64,000 nucleotides of DNA, taken from JAFIEN01 sp051859505. Lineage in GTDB: Bacteria > Pseudomonadota > Alphaproteobacteria > Rhodobacterales > Rhodobacteraceae. Position 1 is the first letter of the stretch; every line of letters starts with the position of its first letter. Under the pieces are notes generated by a model that made no database searches, had not been told where the DNA came from, and saw nothing but the letters and a program-made list of their open reading frames with translations. Both the position numbers and the translations under genes were made by a program. Below, one piece after another: positions 23,943 through 32,452 of this stretch. Location: contig JBHYFN010000009.1 in NCBI GenBank assembly GCA_051859505.1, positions 49,809-113,808 of the forward strand, read 5' to 3'.

Positions 23943-25843
23943 GCGAGGGCCTCCCAGTGGACGCCGGCGGGCGGGATGGTTGTGTTGCCCCAGGCTTGCG
24001 GTTCGGGCGCGTAGTTGAAGACGAAACGGTGGGTGGTGGTGTCGCGGATGCGCAGGCCCTCGGACAGGTCGTGGGTCTTTAGCCCCGCTTCCTGCGCCAG
24101 ATCGCGGATCAGGGCAAAGAAGGTGTCGTCGTCGGGCCAGCCGGCGAGGTAGCGCAGGGGGCCGTCGCCCATTAGCGCGGGCAGGCCGCGTTTGGTGCGG
24201 CGGGTGACGGGGGCGGTGCCTTCGAGATGGTCGAGCCAGTGCAGGAAGCGGCCGCCGCCCTCAAGCGGTTCCTCGGCGAGGAGGGGCAGGCTTTCGGAGA
24301 GGGAGACCGTCACGTCGAGGCCGGGGATGTTCGGGCCAAGGGGCGTGGGGATGGCGAATTCGGCGGTCTTGCTGTCGGACCTCGGGCCGATCAGGGCGAT
24401 GCCCTTGTAGGCGGACAGCGCTGCGCGGAACGGGTCGGAGAGGTGCCAGAGGCCCGGGGCGAGGACCAGGGAATAGGACGAGAGGTCCGGGGCATCGGGC
24501 GGCAGGACATCGAGAGAGAGGCCCGCCCGGCGCGCGGCGCGATAGGCGGCGAAGGCGAGGCGGAAGAAATCGAAATCCTGTCCTTGCGGCTGGATGTCCC
24601 AGGCCCAGGCGCTTTCATAGTCGAAGACAAGGGCTGTGCGCGCCCTTCCGGGATCGACCTCGGGCAGGGCCTCGATCTCCTGGGCGACCTGTGCGGCTTC
24701 GGCCAGTGCAGGCGCAGGCTGGCTGTCGGGGCGCAGAAGGCCTGCGTGCATCTGCTCCTGCGCGAAGGGGGCCTGACGCCAGCGGAAATAGCAGACGGCC
24801 TCGGCCCCGTGGGCGAAGGCTTCCCAGGCCCAGAGGCGGGCCATGCCGGGCAGGGGCGCGGGGTTCCAGGGCGCCCAGTTCACGGGGCCGGGCTGCTGTT
24901 CCATCACCCACCAGCGGCCGCGACCGACGGCGCGGTACAGGTCGTGGTGGAAGGCCTGATTGTCGGGATGGCCCTGCCGCAGGAAGCGGCGCTTGAAATC
25001 CTCGGTGGCTTCGAGGCGGTCGGAGAGGAAGCCGATCGGGTAGCTGTCCCAGGTGGCGATTTCCAGATCCGCACCGGTGGCGAAATGGTCGAAATCCGTG
25101 ACCCGGCCCATGTAGTTGTGCGAGATGGGGGCGGTGGAATGCTTGCGGATTTCCTCGCACTGGATGCGGTTGAACAGAACCACCATGTCCGAGGAATAGC
25201 GGCGGAAGGCCAGTTGATGGGCGGGGTTCGGCTCGGTCACGGTCAGGTTGGGCAGGTCGATCTGCGACCAGTCATCGTATTCCATCGACCAGAACACATT
25301 GCCCCAGGCGCGGTTCAGCGCCTCGGTCGACTGGTAGCGCTGGGCCAGCCAGTCGCGGAAGCCCGCGCGGGCGGCGGGGGAGTAGCTGAGCACCGTATCG
25401 TGGCAGGCATATTCGTTGTCGGTCTGCCAGGCGCATACATGGGGGTTCCGGCCATAGCGTTCGGCAAGGATCCGGGTGATGCGGCGGCTTTCCTCGCGGT
25501 AGCCGGCATGGCTGAAGCAATAATGCCGGCGCGAGCCGAAGCCGCGGGGGCGGCCGTGCTGGTCGACGGCCAGCATGTCGGGGTGGCGGTCGAGCATCCA
25601 GCGGGGCGGCGTGGCGGTGGGGGTGCCCAGCACCACCTTCAGACCTGCCGCCCCCAGCACCTCGATCGCGCGGTCGAGCCAGTCGAGGTCGAGCTGGCCG
25701 GGGCGCGGCTCCATCCGGCTCCAGGCAAACTCGCCGATGCGGACCCAGGTGAGGCCCGTGTCGCGCATCCGCGCGGCGTCCTCGGCCCATTGCGCCTCGG
25801 GCCAGTGTTCGGGGTAGTAGCAGACGCCGAGGGCGCGTTTCAT
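23939..25843 (-). CDS. Beta-galactosidase, glycoside hydrolase family 42
   Basis: This 634-residue cytoplasmic enzyme hydrolyses terminal beta-galactosides. The GH42 N-terminus GVCYYPEHWPEAQWAEDAARM is unmistakable. The acid/base Glu144 is in WQTDNEYACH and the probable nucleophile Glu315 in WWVMEQQPGPVNW. A trimerisation/flavodoxin-like middle domain and short C-terminal domain follow. The ATG at 25843 is chosen because homologues start right at the barrel. An upstream extension would read through the palindromic repeat. No signal peptide is present, so the galactoside must be imported. Confidence 0.94.
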   Translation of the reverse strand: MKRALGVCYYPEHWPEAQWAEDAARMRDTGLTWVRIGEFAWSRMEPRPGQLDLDWLDRAIEVLGAAGLKVVLGTPTATPPRWMLDRHPDMLAVDQHGRPRGFGSRRHYCFSHAGYREESRRITRILAERYGRNPHVCAWQTDNEYACHDTVLSYSPAARAGFRDWLAQRYQSTEALNRAWGNVFWSMEYDDWSQIDLPNLTVTEPNPAHQLAFRRYSSDMVVLFNRIQCEEIRKHSTAPISHNYMGRVTDFDHFATGADLEIATWDSYPIGFLSDRLEATEDFKRRFLRQGHPDNQAFHHDLYRAVGRGRWWVMEQQPGPVNWAPWNPAPLPGMARLWAWEAFAHGAEAVCYFRWRQAPFAQEQMHAGLLRPDSQPAPALAEAAQVAQEIEALPEVDPGRARTALVFDYESAWAWDIQPQGQDFDFFRLAFAAYRAARRAGLSLDVLPPDAPDLSSYSLVLAPGLWHLSDPFRAALSAYKGIALIGPRSDSKTAEFAIPTPLGPNIPGLDVTVSLSESLPLLAEEPLEGGGRFLHWLDHLEGTAPVTRRTKRGLPALMGDGPLRYLAGWPDDDTFFALIRDLAQEAGLKTHDLSEGLRIRDTTTHRFVFNYAPEPQAWGNTTIPPAGVHWEALA

Positions 25844-25877
25844 GGGGTGGGCATCCTTGTTGACGGCCGGGGCGGGG

Positions 25878-25932
25878 CAAAAGTCTTCGTACGAAGACTT
25901 TTGAGTCCAAGACTTTTCGAAGAAAAGTCTTG
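25878..25932. repeat. Twin-palindrome intergenic element, copy 2
   Basis: Two adjacent palindromes lie between the lactonase and beta-galactosidase genes. The first (25878-25903) is a perfect 26-bp palindrome with arm CAAAAGTCTTCGT, centred on CGTACG. The second (25908-25932) has 11-base arms CAAGACTTTTC/GAAAAGTCTTG around GAA. Compared with copy 1 (2138-2191) the arm sequences differ, but both arms have changed together and the GGGGC...TTGCCC flanks are kept. It splits the galactose operon transcript and could be processed there or modulate downstream expression. Confidence 0.8.
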
Positions 25933-25978
25933 CCCCCGGCCCCACCGTGATCGCTTTGGAACGGGTGGCGGGTTCTCG

Positions 25979-26830
25979 TCAGAGGACGATGCGATGCTCT
26001 TTCTGACCTTTCGCCCCGGTCCGGACCTGGAAGGTTCTGCCGGAGTGGGGCAGTTCGGCGATCTCCTCCTGAGGGAGACCGCAGGCGGCGGAGGTGCAGT
26101 ACATCACGCTCAGGTCGGGTCCGCCGAAGGCGGGGCAGGTGGTCTGGCTGGCGGGCAGGGAATGGGCCTCGAGGAAACCGCCGTCACGCCCATAGACCGC
26201 GACGCGGGCCGTGCCCCATTGAGCGTTCCAGAGATTGCCGTCGGCATCGACGACCGACCCGTCGGGATTGTACGGGGTTCCGCGCAGATCGACATGCACC
26301 TCGGGGTCGCCCACCGGCCAGCCGTCGGCCTCGGCGAGTTTCTGGCGCATGATGAGGCCGGTGAAGGTGTCGGTCCAGTAGGCAAGGCTGCCGTCGGGGG
26401 CGAAGCAGATCGAGTTGGGGATCGAGATGCCGGGATAGAGCGTGCGCAGCTCGCCCTTGTACCAGCGGTAGATCGCGCCCGCGCCTTCCTCGGCCTTGAT
26501 GCCCATCGTGCCGATCCAGAACCCGCCCCAGGGATCGACGCGCCCGTCGTTCGAGCGGGTGGCGGGGTTGTCGGCCTCCAGGGGCGCGAGGCTTTCCTCC
26601 TTGCCGGTCGAGAGATCGAAAAGCCGGAAATCGCGGGCCGAGGCGATGACGATCCGGTCGTGGTCGACCCAGCCGGCGGCGCTCACATGGCAGTCGAAGT
26701 CCCAGTGCTGGCCCTTGCGGTGCAGCCGGCGCGAGAGGATGTCGAACCACAAAAGCTCGCCCCGTTCGGGATGCCACATCGGGCCTTCGCCCAGAAGGCA
26801 GTTGGTGTCGTCATGGATCAGGTCGGTCAT
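25979..26830 (-). CDS. SMP-30/gluconolactonase-family sugar lactonase
   Basis: This 283-residue beta-propeller hydrolase opens sugar lactones. The first metal ligand lies in LGEGPMWHPERGELLWFDI (Glu15), and RSNDGRVDPWGGFWIGTMG and the NSICFAPDGSLAYWTDT segment supply the other ligands. In this operon it most likely opens D-galactonolactone made by the SDR dehydrogenase. It overlaps the aldolase stop by four bases. The 135-base gap to the beta-galactosidase gene downstream holds a twin-palindrome repeat. Confidence 0.9.
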   Translation of the reverse strand: MTDLIHDDTNCLLGEGPMWHPERGELLWFDILSRRLHRKGQHWDFDCHVSAAGWVDHDRIVIASARDFRLFDLSTGKEESLAPLEADNPATRSNDGRVDPWGGFWIGTMGIKAEEGAGAIYRWYKGELRTLYPGISIPNSICFAPDGSLAYWTDTFTGLIMRQKLAEADGWPVGDPEVHVDLRGTPYNPDGSVVDADGNLWNAQWGTARVAVYGRDGGFLEAHSLPASQTTCPAFGGPDLSVMYCTSAACGLPQEEIAELPHSGRTFQVRTGAKGQKEHRIVL

Positions 26831-27432
26831 GTCGTGGCCTCGTCATATGCGGTGATGATGGTGCGGGCGCGGGCCGTGACCTCGGCCACGGAGAGCCCGG
26901 GGGTGTAGAGGGCCGTGCCGATGCCAAAGCCGTCGGCGCCCGCGCGGATCCAGTCGGCGAAATTGGCGGGGCCGGCACCGCCGACGGCATAGACCTGGGT
27001 GCCGGGGGGCAGGACGGCGCGCATCGCCTTGATGCCATCCGGGCCGATGAGGCTGGCGGGAAAGATCTTCAGCCCGTCCGCGCCGTTCTTCAGCGCCGCA
27101 AAGCATTCGGTCGGCGTCATCACGCCGGGCCAGCTTTGCATGCCGGCGGTCTTGGTGGCGACGATCACGCGCGGGTCGCAGTTCGGCGACACGATCAGCC
27201 GCCCGCCCGCCTGCGCCACGCGGCCGACCTCTTCGGGGGCCAGCACGGTGCCTGCGCCGATCAGGGCCGTCTCGCCCAGCGCATCGGCCATGGCGCGGAT
27301 CGAGGCATAGGGGTCGGGCGAATTCAGCGGCACTTCGATCGAAGTGATCCCGGCCGCGACCAGCGCCTCGGCCACCGGGACGGCCTCGGGCGGGGTGATG
27401 CCGCGCAGGATGGCGATGATCTTGCGGGTCAT
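26827..27432 (-). CDS. dgoA: 2-dehydro-3-deoxy-6-phosphogalactonate aldolase
   Basis: This 201-residue class-I aldolase splits KDPGal into pyruvate and glyceraldehyde 3-phosphate. The N-terminus IIAILRGITPPEAVPVAEAL, the active-site Glu in SIEVPLNSPDP, LIGAGTVL and the Schiff-base Lys in GLKIFPAS match the KDPG/KDPGal aldolase family, and the NSPDP wording is typical of the galactonate branch. It lies directly after the matching kinase with an ATGA overlap. Confidence 0.93.
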   Translation of the reverse strand: MTRKIIAILRGITPPEAVPVAEALVAAGITSIEVPLNSPDPYASIRAMADALGETALIGAGTVLAPEEVGRVAQAGGRLIVSPNCDPRVIVATKTAGMQSWPGVMTPTECFAALKNGADGLKIFPASLIGPDGIKAMRAVLPPGTQVYAVGGAGPANFADWIRAGADGFGIGTALYTPGLSVAEVTARARTIITAYDEATT

Positions 27433-28331
27433 GTGACCTCCCTTGTGCGGGCATGGGCGGCGGTCAGGCCGGCGAGCGTGACGCCCGCGCCATCGGCCGC
27501 CTCGGCCTCGGCCCCCTGCAGGCGGAGCGCGCGGAGATAGGTTTCGACCACGCGGCCCGCGCCGATCACCGCCACGCGCTGTCCCAGCCAGTAGGGCCGC
27601 GCTCCGGCCAGTTCGGCCCCGACCAAGAGGCCGGAAAGGCGCGCGCGGGCGGTGGCGGGGTCAAGCCCGTGCAGCAGGTGTTCGGCGCGCAGCGAGAAGA
27701 AGCGCGCGGCCATCCGTTCGGGCCGGGCCATGCCGTCGGAAAGGGCGGCGTCGAAGGCGGCCTCGTCCCAGCCCTCGGTGCCGATCGTGTGGCGCAGGAC
27801 GGTCTGGGTCGAGAGGGCGGCAAAGACCTCGCCCGTCATGAAGGACTGGAAACTGACGATCTCGGCCGCGCTGACATGGACCCATTTGGTATGGGTGCCG
27901 GGCAGGCAGATCACCCCGTCCCAGCCGGGGTTCAGCGCAAGGAAGCCCGCGATCTGGGTCTCCTCGCCGCGCATCACATCGGCCGGTCTGGACTGCGCCA
28001 CGCCGGGGATGATGCGGACGTCAAGGCCGGGGGTCGTGGTGGGCGCGCGGGTGAGGCCCTGGGGCAGGGCGGGGCAGGGGGTCATGGCATAGGGCGCCTC
28101 GATCCAGCCCTGCCGCGCGCCGACCATGCCGCAGGCGATGACCCGCGCGGGCCCATCGGTCCAGCCGCCGATCAGGTCAAGGAGCGCCGGTTCGAACTCC
28201 GCAGGCGAGAGCTTGCCCATGCCCTTGTCCGACGCGGCCTCGGCCATGGGTCGGTCGCCCGCCATCGCCCAGGCGCGGACATTGCTGGTGCCCCAGTCGA
28301 CGGCGATCCAGTCGGGCCGAAGCACCGTCAT
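27429..28331 (-). CDS. dgoK: 2-dehydro-3-deoxygalactonokinase
   Basis: DgoK phosphorylates 2-dehydro-3-deoxygalactonate at C6 for the aldolase. The 300-residue protein shows the ATP-site motif AVDWGTSNVRAWAM near residue 9, ACGMVGARQGWIEAPYA and the conserved CLPGTHTKWVHV segment with SFQSFMTGEVFA. Length is normal. The ATG at 28331 overlaps the stop of the SDR gene and precedes the conserved start closely. It lies between the SDR dehydrogenase and aldolase genes, in pathway order apart from the absent dehydratase. Confidence 0.93.
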   Translation of the reverse strand: MTVLRPDWIAVDWGTSNVRAWAMAGDRPMAEAASDKGMGKLSPAEFEPALLDLIGGWTDGPARVIACGMVGARQGWIEAPYAMTPCPALPQGLTRAPTTTPGLDVRIIPGVAQSRPADVMRGEETQIAGFLALNPGWDGVICLPGTHTKWVHVSAAEIVSFQSFMTGEVFAALSTQTVLRHTIGTEGWDEAAFDAALSDGMARPERMAARFFSLRAEHLLHGLDPATARARLSGLLVGAELAGARPYWLGQRVAVIGAGRVVETYLRALRLQGAEAEAADGAGVTLAGLTAAHARTREVT

Positions 28332-29101
28332 GCGGCCACGCCCACGACGCCGCCGTCGATGGCCAGCACCTGCCCCGTCATCATCCGCGAGGCGTTCGAC
28401 GCCAGGAACAGGACCGTGCCCACCACATCCTCGGGCGAGAGCGTCTCTTTCAGGCACTGGCGCTTCATGAACTCCTCCAGCCCCTCGGGCGTGACCCAAA
28501 GCTTCAGCTGACGCTCGGTCATGATCCAGCCGGGCGCGACGCCGTTGACGCGGATCTTCTCGGCCCCCCATTCGCGGGCGAGGGTCCGGGTCATGCCCAT
28601 GATGCCCGCATTCGCGGTCGTGTAGGGGCAAAGCCCGGCCAGCCCCAGCATGTAGCTGATCGAGGTGAAGTTGACGATCGCGCCCCCGCGCCCCGCCATC
28701 ATCCGGGCGGCCTGCTGGCAGGCAAAGAAATAGGCCTTGAGGTTGACGGCCTGCTGCGCGTCCCAGATCTCTTCGGTCACGTCCATGGCGTCGTGGCGGG
28801 TGTCGTTGGCGGCGTTGTTCACCAGCACGTCGAGCGGCCCATGGGCCTGGCCCGCACGCTCCATCGCGGCCTGCAGGGCGGGGATGTCGGTCACGTCGCA
28901 GGGGATGAAGAGCGGGCGGTTGCCGGTCTCCTCGGCCATCGCCTCGACAAAGGCGGTCGCGTCGCTGCGGCCCACAAATGCCACGCGCGCGCCCTGCATC
29001 AGGAAGCCGCGCGTGAGTGCGGCGCCGATGCCGTTGCCTCCGCCGGTGATGAAGACGGACGCTCCGTCCAGATCGTGAAATGTCGCTGGCTGCTTCTGCA
29101 T
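28328..29101 (-). CDS. Short-chain dehydrogenase, probable galactose 1-dehydrogenase
   Basis: This 257-residue classical SDR has TGGGNGIGAA (residues 19-28) for NAD(P) binding and a VNNAAND variant of the NNAG motif. The catalytic segment is unusual. Ser147/149 and Tyr160 are present, but the position of the catalytic Lys (Tyr+4) is Asn164 (YTTANAGIMG). Context (first gene of the galactose operon) suggests oxidation of D-galactose to its lactone. The missing Lys leaves open a changed mechanism or a subfamily habit. It is followed by dgoK with an ATGA overlap. Confidence 0.82.
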   Translation of the reverse strand: MQKQPATFHDLDGASVFITGGGNGIGAALTRGFLMQGARVAFVGRSDATAFVEAMAEETGNRPLFIPCDVTDIPALQAAMERAGQAHGPLDVLVNNAANDTRHDAMDVTEEIWDAQQAVNLKAYFFACQQAARMMAGRGGAIVNFTSISYMLGLAGLCPYTTANAGIMGMTRTLAREWGAEKIRVNGVAPGWIMTERQLKLWVTPEGLEEFMKRQCLKETLSPEDVVGTVLFLASNASRMMTGQVLAIDGGVVGVAA

Positions 29102-29149
29102 TCCCGCGGTCCTCCTCCGGGGCAGAGCATCACCGGGGGGCGAGAAGTG

Positions 29150-30313
29150 TCAAGCCTGCCCGGACCCCTTTGCGGCGGGCGGCACCCGCGTCGTCAGCGC
29201 CGAGGCCGCCACGGCAAAGATGCACAGCGTCAGCCACATGAAGGACCAGCCCCGCACCTCGATCAGGAGGCCCATCAGCGGCGGGCTGAGAAGGAAGCCG
29301 ACATAGGCCAGCCCCGTGGCCAGGGCGAGGGCGCGACCCCGATCCGCCTCGGCATGGCGCTTGGCGACCGAGCGGTAGATCGCGGGCTCCATCGGGCCGA
29401 TGCCGAAGCCTGCAAGGAAAAATCCCAGGATCGCCACCGTCGGGGAGGATGCCATTGCAAGGATCACCAGCGCCGGAATCGTCAGCAGGGCCGAGATGCG
29501 GAGGATCACCATGTCGCGCAGCGCATGTTCAAGCCGGTGCGCCGTCAGCCGCCCGACCGACAGCCCCAGCGTGATCGCCGCCGCCGCCATCCCCGCCACG
29601 GCCGGCCCGCCGCCCAATGGCCCCTCGACGAAGAGGGCCGACCAGGTATGCGCGCCGCCCTCCATGATCGCGCCAAGCGCTGCCAGCGCGCCCAGAAGCA
29701 CCACGATGCCCGACAGGCGCGGGCGGGCCTGTCCCGTGGGGCGGGGCGCGCCCGGGCGCTGGTGGCGACCGGCGCTCCATTCCACGGCGGCCATGAGGGC
29801 CAGCGCCACCGCCGCGGCGGGAAAGATCTGCGCGGGCGTCGCCCCCCATTCGCGCAGGAAACCGACGCTGGCCGAAACCACCAGCATCGCGAAGGGGAAA
29901 AGCGCATGGACCCGGTTGAACAGCCGCACGCCGAAGTCCTGCTCGATCCGGGCCACCCGCATGTTCAGCGCGATATCGAGCGCGCCCGAAGCCCCGCCCG
30001 CGATCAGGAGCGACAGCGCAAAGCCCCATGGCCCTGTGGCCAGCCCCATCATCGCCATCCCGATGGCAAGCCCGAGGAAACAGAGCGGGATCGCAACCGC
30101 CTGCACCAGATGCAGGACGCGGCCCAGCAGCTGCATCGCGACGATGCCGCCGACGGTCAGCAGGATCAGCAGCGCGCCGAAGCGCGATTCGCTCAGGCCC
30201 GCCATCTCCTTGAAGGCGGGCAGGGCGGCGACGAAGGCCCCCCAGAAAATGCCCGCGATGGCATAGGAAGCGAAGATCGACCCGATCTGGAACCGCGGGC
30301 TGGCCGCGCTCAT
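29150..30313 (-). CDS. Major facilitator superfamily transporter
   Basis: This 387-residue carrier has about 12 helices, beginning FASYAIAGIFWGAFVAALPAF, and the MFS-type loop RVARIEQDFGVRLFNRVHALFPF. It resembles the FucP/YbjJ-like MFS group (AxxxGxFWGA-type first helix), which includes sugar carriers. The ATG overlaps the thymidine kinase stop. The SDR gene of the galactose operon follows after only 48 bases on the same strand. It may therefore be the galactose or galactoside importer of that operon, an inference from position. Confidence 0.82.
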   Translation of the reverse strand: MSAASPRFQIGSIFASYAIAGIFWGAFVAALPAFKEMAGLSESRFGALLILLTVGGIVAMQLLGRVLHLVQAVAIPLCFLGLAIGMAMMGLATGPWGFALSLLIAGGASGALDIALNMRVARIEQDFGVRLFNRVHALFPFAMLVVSASVGFLREWGATPAQIFPAAAVALALMAAVEWSAGRHQRPGAPRPTGQARPRLSGIVVLLGALAALGAIMEGGAHTWSALFVEGPLGGGPAVAGMAAAAITLGLSVGRLTAHRLEHALRDMVILRISALLTIPALVILAMASSPTVAILGFFLAGFGIGPMEPAIYRSVAKRHAEADRGRALALATGLAYVGFLLSPPLMGLLIEVRGWSFMWLTLCIFAVAASALTTRVPPAAKGSGQA

Positions 30314-30912
30314 GCGGTGGGATCGGTCAGGGACGCGTCGCCCGTCGCCTCGCGCCAGTGGCGGCGGCAGAGGCTGATGTAGCGCTCGTTCCCGCCGATC
30401 TCGACCTGCGCGCCGTCGGTCAGCACCTGCCCGTCCGGGCCCTTGCGGATCACCATGGTGGCCTTCTTGCCGCAATGGCAGATCGTGCGCACCTCGCGCA
30501 TTTCGTCGGCAAGCGCCAGGAGCGTGGCCGAGCCGGGAAAGAGCTGGCCCCGGAAATCGACCCGCAGGCCATAGCACATCACGGGGATCGACAGGTCATC
30601 GACAGCGCGCGCCAGTTGCCAGACCTGCGCGGGTTCAAGGAACTGCGCCTCGTCGACAAAGACGCAGGCGCAGGGGCCTTCGGCAAGGCGGCGTTGCAGC
30701 CGGTCGAAAAGGTCGTCGCCGGGGGCGAAGGTTTCGGCCGGCTCGCCGATGCCGATGCGGCTTTCGATCCGGCCCTCGCCTGCGCGGTCGTCGAACCGCG
30801 CGGTCAGAAGGAAGGTCTGCATCCCGCGTTCAAGGTAGTTGTGCGACGCCTGCAGAAGCACGGTCGATTTGCCCGCGTTCATCGTCGAGAAGTGGAAATA
30901 GAGCTTGGCCAT
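30310..30912 (-). CDS. tdk: Thymidine kinase
   Basis: This 200-residue type-II (bacterial/human TK1-like) thymidine kinase makes dTMP from salvaged thymidine. The P-loop FSTMNAGKSTVLLQA begins at residue 8, the Walker B-type catalytic motif VFVDEAQFL holds the active-site Glu, and the lasso region has zinc ligands in TICHCGKKA and LCRRHW. Length is normal. It appears to be co-transcribed with the MFS gene that overlaps its stop. Confidence 0.95.
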   Translation of the reverse strand: MAKLYFHFSTMNAGKSTVLLQASHNYLERGMQTFLLTARFDDRAGEGRIESRIGIGEPAETFAPGDDLFDRLQRRLAEGPCACVFVDEAQFLEPAQVWQLARAVDDLSIPVMCYGLRVDFRGQLFPGSATLLALADEMREVRTICHCGKKATMVIRKGPDGQVLTDGAQVEIGGNERYISLCRRHWREATGDASLTDPTA

Positions 30913-30960
30913 CCCGTCCGGCTTAAGCCGCCGGGCGGGGCCTTGGCAAGGCGTCCGGCG

Positions 30961-31263
30961 CTAGCGCAGCGGCACGCTGTAAAGGTTGGTCCCGCCGACC
31001 TGCGCGACGAGGATGGCCCCGGTCTCGGTCACGAAGACCCCAAGGTTTTCCATATCGGCAGGGCAGCCCACGAAATCGGCGGCGTCGTCGAGGAACTGGT
31101 TGGTGAACTCGTTCTCTCCCACGCGGCGGCAGGGATCACCCTCGGCTCGGTAGCCGTCGCCGAAGAACGGGATCTCGGGCCCGGTCTGGGCAGGCGGGGC
31201 CGGATCGCAGGCGGCCAGAAGGGGCAGGGCCAAGAGCGGGGTAAGGGCGGTCAGGCGGGGCAT
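30961..31263 (-). CDS. Small predicted lipoprotein
   Basis: This 100-residue protein has a short signal and lipobox LPLLAAC, with the acylated Cys about residue 19, then a small domain with two further Cys residues (DPCRRVGENEF, VGCPADME) that could form a disulfide. The start is set by the ribosome-binding site: CAGGAG directly abuts an upstream ATG at 31269 but lies six bases before the ATG at 31263, so 31263 is preferred. Function is unknown; the ENEFTNQFLDDAADFVGCP stretch resembles small periplasmic proteins of this order. Confidence 0.65.
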   Translation of the reverse strand: MPRLTALTPLLALPLLAACDPAPPAQTGPEIPFFGDGYRAEGDPCRRVGENEFTNQFLDDAADFVGCPADMENLGVFVTETGAILVAQVGGTNLYSVPLR

Positions 31264-31269
31264 GGGCAT

Positions 31270-31531
31270 CTCCTGTTTCAGGTCGGTACCTGTTTCTGAT
31301 CGGGCGACCCGGCGGGCCGGCGAGACGTGGGATCATCTTTCCACAGCCTAGGGCAAAAGGGGCCGGGCAGGATAGTGGGCCCTCTGCGCCTGACCGCATG
31401 CCGGCAATCGACCGCCTACCGCCGGCAGGAACATGGGCCTTCCTGAAGGTGATCCCGGCCGGGCCGAGGCGTCTCGGCTGCGCAGAACGGGGCCGCCACC
31501 CGACCGCAGCCACCCTGTCGGGCACACGGGA
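31270..31531. other. Intergenic region without recognised gene
   Basis: About 260 bases lie between the lipoprotein start and the lactonase stop, both on the minus strand. A short frame on the minus strand here lacks a family match and plausible start. GGGCGACCCGGCGGGCCGGCG-type GC repeats give weak hairpin potential. Only the lipoprotein promoter is expected. Confidence 0.4.
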
Positions 31532-32440
31532 TCAGGGGCGCTGGGCGCCGGTCGCGGCGGTATAGACCAGATAGACCGAGGTGGTCGCCGTGATGAACAG
31601 CCGGTTCCGTCGCGGCCCGCCGAAGGTCAGGTTCGCTACCCTCTCGGGCACGAGGATCTTGCCCAGAAGCGTGCCGTCGGGGGCGAAGATGTGGATCCCG
31701 TCCTCGGCCGAGGACCACAGATTGCCGTTGGTATCGCAGCGCATCCCGTCGGGCAGGCCGTTGTCGATGGTGGCAAAGACCTCGCCCCCCGAAAGGCCCG
31801 CATCGGTCACACGAAAGCGGCGGATCACGGAGGGGACCGAGGCATCGTGGCTCGACCCGCTTTCGGCGATGTAGAGCAGGCTTTCGTCGGGCGAGAAGCA
31901 CAGCCCGTTCGGCTGGACGAAATCGCTGACCACCGGCGCCAGCGCGCCCGTTGCCGGGTCGATCCGGAACACGTGATGCGCCTCCTGTTCGGGATCGGCG
32001 CGATAGCCTTCGTAATCCGACAGGATCCCGTAGGTCGGATCGGTGAACCAGATCGAGCCGTCCGACTTCACCACCACGTCGTTGGGCGAATTGAGCCGCT
32101 TGCCCCGCCAGCTGTCGGCCAGCACCGTCAGGCTGCCGTCGGGTTCGGTCCGGGTCACGCGCCGCCCGCCGTGTTCGCAGCTGACCAGCCGCCCCTGAAG
32201 GTCGCGGGTATGGCCATTGGCGAAATTCGACGGCTCGCGATAGACCGAAGCCCCCTGTCCGGGCGTCCAGCGCATGATCCTTTCGTTGGGAATGTCCGAG
32301 AACAGCAGGCAGCCGTGATCGGCGAACCAGACCGGCCCCTCGGTCCATTTGCAGCCCGAGACGATCTGCTCGAGCGGGGTATAAAGCACGGCACAGTCCA
32401 GAAAGCGCGGATCGCGCATGTCGTAGCAGGGTTGGGACAT
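31532..32440 (-). CDS. SMP-30/gluconolactonase-family lactonase, second copy
   Basis: This 302-residue six-bladed propeller lactonase resembles Pseudomonas-type gluconolactonases. GCKWTEGPVWFADHGCLLFSD supplies the metal-ligand Glu, RLNSPNDVVVKSDGSIWFTD the Asn/Asp ligands, and QPNGLCFSPDESLLYI the late blade. It is only distantly like the 25979 lactonase. GAGGAGAG precedes the ATG. It is the last gene of the second sugar ABC operon, 12 bases after a permease stop, so it likely acts on a lactone formed from the imported sugar, or on an imported lactone. Confidence 0.9.
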   Translation of the reverse strand: MSQPCYDMRDPRFLDCAVLYTPLEQIVSGCKWTEGPVWFADHGCLLFSDIPNERIMRWTPGQGASVYREPSNFANGHTRDLQGRLVSCEHGGRRVTRTEPDGSLTVLADSWRGKRLNSPNDVVVKSDGSIWFTDPTYGILSDYEGYRADPEQEAHHVFRIDPATGALAPVVSDFVQPNGLCFSPDESLLYIAESGSSHDASVPSVIRRFRVTDAGLSGGEVFATIDNGLPDGMRCDTNGNLWSSAEDGIHIFAPDGTLLGKILVPERVANLTFGGPRRNRLFITATTSVYLVYTAATGAQRP

Positions 32441-32452
32441 GGCGGTCTCTCC

